The notes under the pieces are model-generated. The model worked only from the letters and a program-made list of their open reading frames with translations, had not been told where the DNA came from and did not search any database. Below, one piece after another: positions 11,152 through 20,900 of a stretch of DNA of 64,000 nt. Position 1 is the first letter of the stretch; every line of letters starts with the position of its first letter. Origin of the DNA: Stemphylium vesicarium. Taxonomy: Eukaryota > Ascomycota > Dothideomycetes > Pleosporales > Pleosporaceae. Position numbers and translations under genes: made by a program. The stretch lies in assembly GCA_004380135.1 (NCBI GenBank), contig QXCR01000027.1:62001-126000 (forward strand). The letters run 5' to 3'.

Positions 11152-11530
11152 ATGTGCGACTGCGTTCCCCTCCCGATCGTGTGCTTCCAGTGCGGAACGT
11201 GGGTATTCCTTAAGATTGCAGTCCAATACATCTGCTGAACTGATACAGCGACCAAAACCCCTGCCACTGCAAGGTCATCGGGCCTACCATCGGTTTCGTG
11301 ATCACAGTCGGCATGGCTGTAAGCGAACTATTCATTTGTATACCTAGCCATTAGTTGACCTTCTCCAGATCGTTTGCTGGCCAGCGTCACTTCTGTGCTG
11401 CTGCTGCGCGACTGATGCAGGCAAAAGGTAAGCCCTTGGACCTGTCGGTAAAGTGAGTACTGACCAAATTAGCGTACTTGCGTTGCCTGTCGACACCGGA
11501 AATGCTGTCAGTAACGCCATACCCATATGA
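11152..11530 (+). CDS. four-exon small cysteine-rich membrane protein
   Basis: Found by joining short exons: 11152-11198, 11249-11318, 11369-11427 and 11473-11530. All three introns (50, 50 and 45 bases) are GT-AG, and all phases fit, giving 77 residues with a stop. The protein begins MCDCVPLPIVCFQCGTDQ, then NPCHCKVIGPTIGFVITVGM into a hydrophobic helix (residues about 28-50) ending in SLLCCCCATDAGK. The tail reads VLALPVDTGNAVSNAIPI. Paired CxC/CxxC motifs before the helix and a CCCC block after it could be palmitoylated or metal-binding. The strict intron phase and composition support a real gene. Function is unknown; homologues of this shape seem to occur in other filamentous fungi, but I cannot confirm it here. 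Confidence 0.68.
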
Positions 11531-12306
11531 CGGCCCACCTCGGACTCAACCTTTCATCGGAATCATCACCTTCACCTTTACTGCTATCCTGTGTAACTCA
11601 CCTCTTGAGTTTCTTGGTGTTTTCTCTCCCTTTTGGTCGTACAAGCGCTGGTTGGCCGACGACGAGCTGGCGGATTTCATGAGATACCCACCAGCCAATG
11701 AATTCCCTTTATATGTCTCACCACCAAATTCGAATACCAAGTTCAAATCACCACATTATAATCTTAGCGATGAGGTGTGAAGGTCTTCCGCGAGTAGCTT
11801 CGACCCTTGGGCTGCTCGAAGGGCATTACGTCATCATGTGAAAGCGTGGTCGACTCTCACCACGCATCCATCACCTTGAGGTGATAAAAAAAAAGAACTG
11901 ATTTCATTCAGAGATTTTTTGAGCTAACTGTTGAAGATGGCCGCTGGGCTGGTAAAGTTGGAGACACCTGCAACTGACCGCTTCTACCAGTAGTACATCT
12001 ACATCCCCCCTACCCATAGAAGACTACTTTTATATCAGTGACTTCAATGCGGAGCGGCAGATTCCACAACGCAGTAGGGTTACGACAGTAACCCACAGAG
12101 GACTACTACGCAACGACAGATGAATGGAAAAGTGCTGCTAAACGACAGCGTATTCACCCAAATCGTGTTTTGGCTTTGCCTGTCGCCTAGCGCGCGGGAG
12201 GTCCCACCCATTTTTGCATCAACAACAGACCGTTTGCACGACTGCCGATCTGGGCGTTTTGTTTATACACACAGACTTGCGCGATTTTGTTATCACCGGA
12301 CATGCA
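11531..12306. other. intergenic with dispersed repeat copy
   Basis: Contains copy A of the 55-base dispersed repeat (12033-12087). It is otherwise without a recognised gene and includes an A-rich run near 11886. Confidence 0.5.
12033..12087 (+). repeat. 55-base dispersed repeat, copy A
   Basis: Matches the reverse complement of 33355-33409 at 52 of 55 bases, starting TATCAGTGACTTCAATGC and continuing through GGCAGATTCCACAACGCAG. Flanks are weakly alike too. No coding sense in either copy. Confidence 0.8.
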
Positions 12307-15237
12307 ATGAATTTCGGCTGGAATCCGGAGGATCCTTCGGCAACCTTTGGCGACACAGAAATACCTTCATACAAGCTTGATTACTTTGGTGAGCTGACCA
12401 CCTACGACATGTTTGAGAGCAACCAAGCTTCCTGGAACTTGGAAGAGTTGGGTTACGCCTACGACGCGCCACACTTTCATCCCGACGGGCGCATTGAAGG
12501 TGGGCTTCACCCTCCTGAGTACTACGCCTACAGTCCACACCCCGGCAGCTGGCAAGATGGTCTACAAGACATTGACGACTTTGATTGGCCGAGCGAACAA
12601 TACGATCACCCTCTTTCGAAAACGCAGAGTAATCCTGAGCAAGGTCTAGGAGAGGCATCAGCTCTCGAGGGTGTAGTTTCTACACAGGCGACTACGACGG
12701 GTGAAAGTTCAGTTCCTACTCACCAAGTCTCAGACCAAGTCAAGCCACATCAACCGGAAGTGAATCTCGACGACCAGGTAGAAAACTTGGATTGGCTATC
12801 CCCATCGATTGAAAATGCGCCTGCGCCTGACACCTCCACACCAGCAGCTTCATCTCCACCTTCTACTTCGCCGCCATCGATTCCCGACTCTATCCTGGGA
12901 CAAGTTTCGAAGAGCTCAGTCTTATCATTTCCCATTAGTTTAGACGCTCAAGCAGACGTTGTCGACTCAAAAGAGCAGGACGAGAAGGCATCGGACCGAG
13001 CGGACGAGCTGCAAACGAGTCTCGTTGGCAAATACGATGATGCGGAGCAGCAAGGAGTGGAAGAAAATTCCGAATCGCGAGTTCTGCAAGATGAAAATTC
13101 GAGCAACAGCGAAGCTACTTCTGGGATCGACATAACTCCCGGTGGTGATAATACTACCAGCGTCAAAATCCCAGCATCTTCTACGCCGCCAGCCGCAGAA
13201 ACTTCGGACGCACTACCATCTCCAGATACCAAGTCAGAACAGCCAGTACAGGAGCCATCCGAGGTCCATTGCATCAATGGCAATCCCATGTCGCCCGGAG
13301 CATCAGACTCCACTCATATCGCGGATGTTGTCCCTATGAGTGGCGGACTAGAGGAGCTAAGCCTTCTCCAGACTGAAGACGATCCGAAAGAAGAAGAAAG
13401 GTTGCTTGGGCAAGCTGAACCTGTGGAAAACCTGAGCCGACTAAGCAGTATCTCTTTACCACCACAGAGAACCGCGCGGGAAATTCCACGTAAATCAGAT
13501 TTGGGGACCGGCCCGAGCAATGCCGCTGCCTTGCCCGCTGCAGACCTTCCAAAATCCCCTATAGGAAAGACGCCCAATTCCCAATCGCCAGAGAACCTCG
13601 CGCATGTAGAGGATGACGCTGGTGCACAATGGCAGGCCCAGCTGCAAGACGCTGCCGACGAAGTTCCTAATGGTATATCTGGACTGGCTTCACCTGGACA
13701 GCAATGCGCCAGGATTATGACATTACCGCCACTATCATTAGAACGCGAAGAAGATGTGAACGACGAACAAGGCTCTGAGACTTCGGCTCTTTCTGACGCA
13801 CCATCGTTCGACACCAGTGCGACGCTTTGCTTTACTCCAGACGGTCTGGCCCGAAATTCGACTACGGTCGTTCCGACTGAAGGCGCATCCAGTGATGGAT
13901 CCGTATTAACATCCATGAATACTGACACGCCCACCAAAACTCTTCGGCTTCGGCTTAAAGTTGACAGCATAGGTTCTCGCAAGCGTTCAAAGCCAGCTAA
14001 GAAGGCCATCAGTGCATCTGATACTGATTCTGATGCTCCACCTAAGAAGAAACAAAGGCAAGGCACAAACGCAGAGCCATCTCTACAACCCCCTAGGAAT
14101 CCATCAGGTCAGATCATCTTCGGTACCGAGGCTGAGCTGCAACAGCCTGACAACGATGATGGTGATACGGAAGAGCATTACAGCGACGTCGAGACTCCCA
14201 CCACACCGCCTGGGCAGGCTTTTGTTCATATTCCAAGCACGAAGGCACCACGATCTCGGCCAAAGGTGTCCAACCGCGAGCTCGAAGGTCTGACCCCGAC
14301 AAAGTATCGCGAACGCCCACCCAAAGCCAGAAATCAATCACAACCAATAGTGCGCCAGCTCTTCGCATCCCAGCAGAAGCCAGATGCACTTGGAATGCTT
14401 CTGACGAGCAAAAAAGCCCTCGAAGAATCGCCCGCCGTTCCGAAGAACGAAGACACCTTGATCCTTGTGGAAGGTGCAGGCACAGCCGGGAGTACTGCCA
14501 AAGTATCTACGCGTTCTAAAAAGAAAACGCCCGCTGGCCGTGCCACGAGGAAGAAAAAAGTCTCCGCAGTCGAAGAGGAGCCTGCGTCACGCCAGCCTCG
14601 AAAGACAAGTGCACCGAAGAACGCAGGAGAGACGCAACGAACCGCGTCGCCAAACATCAAGAAAACCACAACCCATGCATCTAAAAGCAAGAGCACCGTC
14701 TTAAAAGACACAGAAAAAGACGAGATACTGGTATCCACCGAGTCGGAGCCCCCAGCAGAAACCCCCACCCAAGACAAGATTGAGAGCGCCTCGGAATACG
14801 CTGAATCGCCTCACGCACAAGAAACCAGCGAAGCCGACGACGAAAGCTGTGCGACCACACCTACCGTCCCTAAGAAGAATAGAACAGGACAGAAGAACAA
14901 GGCCCTTGCGCTCGGTGCTCGAGCTGCGGGGAGAAACAAACAACGCAATGATACGCCCGCGGCGAGTGTTGTGACTTTGTCTGGCACGCCTGGTGCGAAT
15001 AAGTATGGTTTCACGCCGCGTAGAGGGCTGAAGGCGGCGGCGGGACCTGGGCTAATTGCTGCTAAACCTGCTGCTGTTGCGGCCAAGACTTCTGCTGCTG
15101 CATCGTCTAAGATGAGGGCAGGGGTTGCGAAAGGGAAGGGGGGAATGGCTGGTGGGGTGTCGATGCGGAAGACGAGGAGGGGCTCTAAGAGGGAAGGGGA
15201 GGTGGGCGGAGATGAAGTGGAAGGGGAATCAGAGTGA
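12307..15237 (+). CDS. large disordered basic protein, probably nuclear
   Basis: Single exon of 976 residues starting MNFGWNPEDPSATFGD; the frame is open to an ATG at 12214 but the extra 31 residues look like 5' leader. The first about 150 residues are acidic and aromatic (YDMFESNQ, PPEYYAYSPHPG). The middle is low-complexity S/P/E/D-rich. The last 450 residues are increasingly basic, with SRKRSKPAKK, PPKKKQRQG, GRATRKKK and MRKTRRGSKR, which look like nuclear localisation and DNA/chromatin contacts. TPTKYRERPPKARNQSQPIV and NKYGFTPRRGLK are the most conserved-looking short blocks. No enzyme fold is visible. A chromatin or transcription-linked role is inferred from composition only. Confidence 0.72.
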   Translation: MNFGWNPEDPSATFGDTEIPSYKLDYFGELTTYDMFESNQASWNLEELGYAYDAPHFHPDGRIEGGLHPPEYYAYSPHPGSWQDGLQDIDDFDWPSEQYDHPLSKTQSNPEQGLGEASALEGVVSTQATTTGESSVPTHQVSDQVKPHQPEVNLDDQVENLDWLSPSIENAPAPDTSTPAASSPPSTSPPSIPDSILGQVSKSSVLSFPISLDAQADVVDSKEQDEKASDRADELQTSLVGKYDDAEQQGVEENSESRVLQDENSSNSEATSGIDITPGGDNTTSVKIPASSTPPAAETSDALPSPDTKSEQPVQEPSEVHCINGNPMSPGASDSTHIADVVPMSGGLEELSLLQTEDDPKEEERLLGQAEPVENLSRLSSISLPPQRTAREIPRKSDLGTGPSNAAALPAADLPKSPIGKTPNSQSPENLAHVEDDAGAQWQAQLQDAADEVPNGISGLASPGQQCARIMTLPPLSLEREEDVNDEQGSETSALSDAPSFDTSATLCFTPDGLARNSTTVVPTEGASSDGSVLTSMNTDTPTKTLRLRLKVDSIGSRKRSKPAKKAISASDTDSDAPPKKKQRQGTNAEPSLQPPRNPSGQIIFGTEAELQQPDNDDGDTEEHYSDVETPTTPPGQAFVHIPSTKAPRSRPKVSNRELEGLTPTKYRERPPKARNQSQPIVRQLFASQQKPDALGMLLTSKKALEESPAVPKNEDTLILVEGAGTAGSTAKVSTRSKKKTPAGRATRKKKVSAVEEEPASRQPRKTSAPKNAGETQRTASPNIKKTTTHASKSKSTVLKDTEKDEILVSTESEPPAETPTQDKIESASEYAESPHAQETSEADDESCATTPTVPKKNRTGQKNKALALGARAAGRNKQRNDTPAASVVTLSGTPGANKYGFTPRRGLKAAAGPGLIAAKPAAVAAKTSAAASSKMRAGVAKGKGGMAGGVSMRKTRRGSKREGEVGGDEVEGESE

Positions 15238-15375
15238 GATGGAGGAGAAGAAGGTTAAAGAGAGTGTATGGTAAGCAAACTGGAGAGGAGTGGTAGTGGT
15301 AGGAGATATTACCCCAGTCTTTAAGCAGTGGAGATTTCTGAAATCTGCGAGTTTTGTATATTACATCCTCTCCCC

Positions 15376-15840
15376 TAATGAAACAAAAAAGCCGCTTCCC
15401 GGCACCTAAAATCCCCATCCTCTTTACTATGCTGCATCACCATGACGGTGTATTCACCCCCCCCCCCCCCCCCCCCCTCCATCGCGCAAACGCGATTAAA
15501 TTCCCATATTCAATCTGCGTAGTCGGCCATATGGATCTCGGCACCGCATCCCTCAAAACCTGCATTTCTTCCTCGCCGACAAAGCCGCGCCAGTCCTCGT
15601 CGGTAATGTGCCCACATATTCTGGCGAGGCTATAGTGTCAGCATGGCGGTGAGGCGGGATAGTCTGTCATGGAGGGCTTTGGTTGCTGTAGCTTCGGCGA
15701 CGGTGGTGGTGGTATCATTAGTAGGGGGCAGATTGCGTTGTGGCGATGTATGCAGCGCGTTCTTTGTGAGTGGAAAAAGCGTTGTAGCGGGGCACTTTAC
15801 AGTGGTTCATGTTGTGAGTGTGTATATCTGCGTGGATGAC
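15376..15840 (-). pseudogene. broken coding remnant at a long C/G run
   Basis: Three adjacent minus-strand stretches look coding but lie in different frames. From 15840: HADIHTHNMNHCKVPRY and NAFSTHKERAAYIATTQSAP, ending at a stop after a C5 run near 15724. Next comes TKALHDRLSRLTAMLTL, ending at a stop near 15630. The last is ARICGHITDEDWRGFV, EMQVLRDAVPRSIW and EYGNLIAFARW, running into a glycine run coded by the 21-base G tract and ending near 15376. One extra C would explain the first break and about seven extra bases the second. No GT-AG introns repair them. I do not recognise the family. It could be decay or sequencing indels. Confidence 0.42.
15457..15477. repeat. C21 homopolymer
   Basis: Uninterrupted run of 21 C on the + strand. 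Such runs are prone to length error in sequencing and to slippage in vivo. Confidence 0.95.
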
Positions 15841-15955
15841 GTTATTCTGGTAGGTAAGAGCATAAGAAAGTCGGGGGAAGAAAGTGTGTGTGGTATAATA
15901 GATAGGTATTCGTTATTCAATTGCGGTGCGTTTTCTCTACTCGTAACCATGGTTT

Positions 15956-17014
15956 CTATATCTTGCTCGACACGTGGCTGCCGTCGTCCTTGGAAAGAAT
16001 GTCACAGAGCCAGTCTGCTGCTTTGTCTGCCATGGGTTTGGGAAAGGCGTGGCCGACTCCATCGAATAAGACGTCTTCAAATGTTATGTCCAGGCTGGAG
16101 TCTTCGGCTAGTATCTGCTTGAAGATTTTGAGAAAAGGCTCTCCTGCTGCGTAGGGAACGAGCTTGTCTATCTTGCCGCTGAGGTTCAATATGCGTTTTC
16201 CTTGTAGGCGCTCCCTCATCAAATTCTTCATTCGGTCTAATTGTGCTTGATCGGGCTGCTTGTCGTCTCCTACGGGGTTGAACATGCCAGGTAGCAGTAA
16301 GCCGGCGGGGTCGTACTGGGCAATCGTGTCTTGCAGCGCTTGGGGAAAATCGGGGGATCCGAGGAATGCGCTACCGGGCGGTGTGGTTTCTGTGTATGTT
16401 TGTCGCTTGGAGAGACGTGCGCGGTCGGTAATGAGGCGGGTGTAGTCGGGGCAGCCTATGCCCACTACGCCGGCAGTGATGCGCGGGTCGCCAAGCAGGC
16501 AATGCCAAGTTGCGTGTCCTCCTAGCGAGATACCAAGGGCAAAGTGCTGTGTAATCTTGGGAGCATCTTGGGCGGTGAAGATGTAGGATTCGAGGTGGTT
16601 GATGAGTTGCGAGGTATCGGTCGCGGTACCGTGGTAGCAGCCGAACATGTCTTGGGCGTGTCTATCGTTTCCTTCCCTCCATGCTTGGTTGTGTAGATCA
16701 TCGACTTTACGGGAGCCATGGTTGCGCTGATCAAATGCGGCAGCTATCAGGCCTTTTGGGTTCTTGCCCGCGCGGCCTTCCTTTATGCGCTTGTTCCATG
16801 CTGAGATGACTCGGTTCGCTACTGGCTCCATAGTCTCCTTGGTCTGCAAGCGCGGGTTGAGGAGCCATAAACAGGCGACGGAGGAGGCCGACGCGGGGAG
16901 TTCTTCGAGCCCGTGGACATCGACTAGGATACCGGCGATTGTGAAGGTTCGAGACGAAACGGGCCCGTCGGGGGATCCTTGGGTCCCGTGGAGGGGATTT
17001 GTGGTCGCAGCCAT
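15956..17014 (-). CDS. alpha/beta hydrolase
   Basis: Single exon of 352 residues beginning MAATTNPLHGTQGSPD. The nucleophile elbow GISLGGH places the catalytic Ser at residue 163. The acid is probably Asp283 in SGKIDKLVP and the base His322 in DGVGHAFP, which is the right order and spacing for the fold. FDQRNHGSRKVDD near residue 95 resembles the oxyanion-side loop seen in many fungal esterases and dienelactone-hydrolase relatives. No signal peptide is present, so it is likely cytosolic. Substrate is unknown. Its start lies about 0.9 kb from the divergent PLD gene. The broken remnant at 15376-15840 lies just downstream on the same strand. Confidence 0.85.
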   Translation of the reverse strand: MAATTNPLHGTQGSPDGPVSSRTFTIAGILVDVHGLEELPASASSVACLWLLNPRLQTKETMEPVANRVISAWNKRIKEGRAGKNPKGLIAAAFDQRNHGSRKVDDLHNQAWREGNDRHAQDMFGCYHGTATDTSQLINHLESYIFTAQDAPKITQHFALGISLGGHATWHCLLGDPRITAGVVGIGCPDYTRLITDRARLSKRQTYTETTPPGSAFLGSPDFPQALQDTIAQYDPAGLLLPGMFNPVGDDKQPDQAQLDRMKNLMRERLQGKRILNLSGKIDKLVPYAAGEPFLKIFKQILAEDSSLDITFEDVLFDGVGHAFPKPMADKAADWLCDILSKDDGSHVSSKI

Positions 17015-17922
17015 GGCAGTCTATAGGGACCTAAATGTGTTGGTGATGACGATGCGGGAATGCGTGATTAGCAAAAGTGCAAAAGAAGCAATAGGAATAT
17101 GCCATGTTTGAACATGTAGATTACATGACGACTGCGGAGGAGCGCTAGCTTGCCGGGACCGAGGTAGCCTGACGCGGCAACATCATCACTGACCGTCATC
17201 TGTCATGGGAAATGAATTGCGCACAATACTAATATACGAAGCGCAAGGCTGCAAGGCGAGACTTGCGTTCAGGGTATTCCGATATACGAGCATGTCGTAC
17301 GTTGGAATTGGGTATGCTGTTGTGCCCAGGGCGGGTGTGGGGTGCAGCCAAGGCGCGTAGGGGACTAGGTAGGGTGATATCATCGGACATGTCTTTGAAG
17401 CGTCGCAACATGGCATTCTGCTGCCACGATGCGTACACCTTGATTGAGTATGCCGTAGGAGATCGGAAGCATGGTGCCCAGGAATATCGAGGGTTGGGTG
17501 GAGCAGTGTCATGGTGCGGGCGGTCAGGAAGGCGGAAGCTCAGGGCCCCTGACGCCAACTGTGCTAGCGTGACAGTTCGCTGGGGAAAGCATCTAGGAGA
17601 TTACTCCACCGTGCAAGGACCCTGCGAAGTTATACTGATCATCTCTGCCGCGTGTACTCTTCCTCAAACTCTCCAGAGGACAGTCTTCGCTAGAGGGGCA
17701 ACGCGACTTTTCCTGTGACGACGGCCCCATCATCCAAGGCAGCGTGACGAGTGAAGACCAGCAGGTTTCCTGTCTGCAATGGCTGTATAACGCCCTAGAA
17801 GCCGAGCAACCACTGACCGCCCCAACGCGACCTCAGCAGAGGAACCCCTCCTCTCCCACTAGACTTTTGCATACGAGCATACCCTCTTTCTCTCGTTAAC
17901 CGTCTTTCCCCGTGTTCCAGCC
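17015..17922. other. divergent promoter region
   Basis: Lies between the hydrolase (-) and phospholipase D (+). Short open frames here look random. No regulatory motif can be named safely. Confidence 0.45.
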
Positions 17923-20900
17923 ATGCCCGGCTCAAGCAACTCGGAGGTGTCGCCCATGGCCCGCAGCCCCCGGTCCAGATCACCTGCTGTGTCAAGAAGC
18001 ACAGAAGAATCAGGCCGGCTGCTATCGCCGCTTCGATTGGGACAGTCCAAGAACGAGACACAAGACATCCACAACCCTCCACCCTCCGATGGCGCCCCCA
18101 GGATCATGCGCTCCGCCCCGACCGGCTCGCCGCTATCCAGCAGCAAAGAGCCTGCCGAATTCCCCTTCCACTCACCAGCGAATGCGAATGGGGGCAGTAT
18201 CCCCACCGAGCCCGCCGAGTTTCCCATTCGAGCTGCGAAGCCCTCCTCGCACATGTCCAATGGGTCCACCAGTTCCTACTACCCGCCCTTTGCGCCCATG
18301 TCCCGACACCCGACCGAGGGCGAGCTCTCCGACGCACCCCGAGAACGAAAGAGCGTTCAGTTCGCGCGTTCGGCCAACTTCACGGCCGATCCACTAGCAG
18401 CGAATTCGCGGCAGCAGTCATGGGAGGTGGACGAGGGCGATGGTAAAACCAAGGAGCGGAACACCCAAGCTTCCTCGTTAATGGGCAAGCTGAGGGCATT
18501 AGCAGCCCCGATACAAGGACACGGCCGAAGCCTGAGCGGACTGGGAGGCTCCTCTGGTAACGAGGGCTCACCCCACGGCCAGCTATCGCCCACTTCCGAA
18601 CACGACGAGCCGCGATTCGAGGGACACGATAGTGAGGCTGACGCAGATGGCGAATCTAGTGCCGGCGAGGGTGGCTCAAGAACCAGGCCGAGGCAGAAAC
18701 GGAGGAAGAGCAGCCGGCGCTGGTTTGACGGCGAAGCTGAAGGCACCCAGACAGCTCCTACGACACCAAAGCAGACCACCGGCGGCTTCTTCTCGCGAGA
18801 CTCCCCCACCATGACGCCCACCACTACGCGCCCGGGCTTCCTACGCCGATCTACTATGGATGACATACCCGAGAACGAGCGCCAGGGCTACTCAGAGGAC
18901 GAGGGCCGCTCGCGCATAGCAAAGGAGAGTGCTTGGTCACGAGGGCTACACAGTGCTAGAGGTCTTTCATACGGCGGTCTACGGAGGCACGATCCCAACG
19001 GCGAAGACGAAGGCCAGCAAAGTCGGCCCACGGGCAACCTGCGAAGCTTGACCACCTTCAGAAACGCCAACGGCGATACACAACCTTCACCGTGGAGGAT
19101 GCGCAGTGAGCGTACCTCAAGCTTGAGTGCGCAAAAATGGAAGTCGATCAAGAACAGCCTCAAGCTTTTGGGCAACAGGCAAAAGGTAGAACGACAGATC
19201 GACCACGCAAAGTCAGCTGAGCTTATGGCTGAACTACTTGCTGGTGCCCCGGCTGCCTTGTTCCTGGCAAGTATGTTCCAACGTGACGAGCATGGCCACA
19301 AGCGCATACCTGTCCTGCTCGAGCAGCTCAAGGTTACCATCACCGACACCGATCGCCCTGGAAAGAAGGAGGGCGACCGCCACACAGCTTTGCGTATAGA
19401 ATTGGAATACGGCAGCGGTCTCACACGAATGAAGTGGGTTGTCTACAGAAGTGTTGCAGACTTTGCCAATTTGCATCTCAAGTTCAAGGTCCAGGAAAAA
19501 CAAGATGCTTTCCGCAGCCGTCCTGCAAACCGGGCGCGAGAGATCAAGGACAAAGTCGCCAAGGACGGCGAGGAAGAAGATGAAGAGAAAGAGGATCCCC
19601 GAACCAAGCTTCCACGCTTTCCCAGGAGTGTTTTGCCCTACCTACGAGGTCTCCGAGGTTACGGTATCCTGGACGACGAAGGCGAGGAAGAAGAGGAAGA
19701 CGTTGCAGTCGGGGGCGCGGCCAGTGGACCTGAAGGCGACGCCAGTGCTACCGAGCGACCTGCGAGAGCAAAACGAGGCAAGTCGTCGTTCTTGGGCCGT
19801 AGACAATCCAGTGTTAGTGGCAGCCAAGCCACAGGAGCTGTCGGCGCACTTGCAGTGCGACAGGGCAGCTTTGCAGGCACCGTAGGCCAGCCAGCAACGG
19901 CAAAACAGAACCACCACGATCGACAACGGAAAAAACTGGAGCAATACCTGCGGGGCCTCATGACTTATCTCATCTTCCGCCCCGACAGCAACAGGTTATG
20001 CAAATTCCTCGAACTTTCTGCTCTCGGTGTCCGACTGGCTGCCGAAGGGGGTTACCACGGCAAGGAGGGGTACATGATGATCAAGTCATCAAAGGGCGTC
20101 GACAACAGGAAAGGCTGGACCAAGATCTCCATGATGAACCGCCACTGGCCAAAATGGTTTCTCGTGAGGCACAGCTACGTTGTCTGCGTCGACTCTCCAG
20201 AAGAGATGAATGTCTACGATGTGTTCCTTGTGGATGCAGATTTCAACCTAGAGTCCAAGACAGGCAGGACAAGAGACAAGAAGGCCAGAGACATTGCGAG
20301 CGAAGCAAAGGCATCTGCAACAGGTCATCATCAATTGAAGCTTGTCAACGCCGAGCGCAAGATGAAGTTGCTAGCCAGGAACGACCGGATGCTGCAGCAG
20401 TTCGAAGAATCCATCAACTTCATGTCGCAAAACACGCTGTGGTCGCAACGCCAACGATTCGACAGTTTTGCCCCAGTGCGTAAGAAGATCTACGCCCAAT
20501 GGCTTGTAGACGGTCGTGACTACATGTGGAATGTCTCACGAGCTATTAGTATGGCTCGAGATGTCATCTACATCCACGACTGGTGGCTTAGCCCTGAGCT
20601 CTATCTGCGTCGCCCAGCTGCTATCAGTCAAAAATGGCGACTTGACAGGTTACTGCAACGCAAAGCACAGGAAGGCGTCAAGGTCTTTGTGATTATGTAT
20701 CGCAACATCGGTGCTGCCATCCCTATCGATTCTGAGTATTCCAAGTTCTCTCTACTTGACCTCCACCCCAACATCTTCGTACAGCGCTCGCCAAATCAGA
20801 TCCGTCAAAATACCTTCTTCTGGTCTCATCATGAGAAGATTTGTGTCATCGATCACACAGTTGCTTTCTGTGGAGGCGTCGATTTATGTTTTGGTCGTTG

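Noticed and set aside
13314..14066. Long minus-strand open frame of 250 codons
   Set aside because: Lies wholly within the plus-strand disordered protein; its Ser/Gly-rich composition mirrors that gene in antisense.
15643..16122. Plus-strand 159-codon frame
   Set aside because: Antisense to the broken remnant and hydrolase end; composition is atypical.
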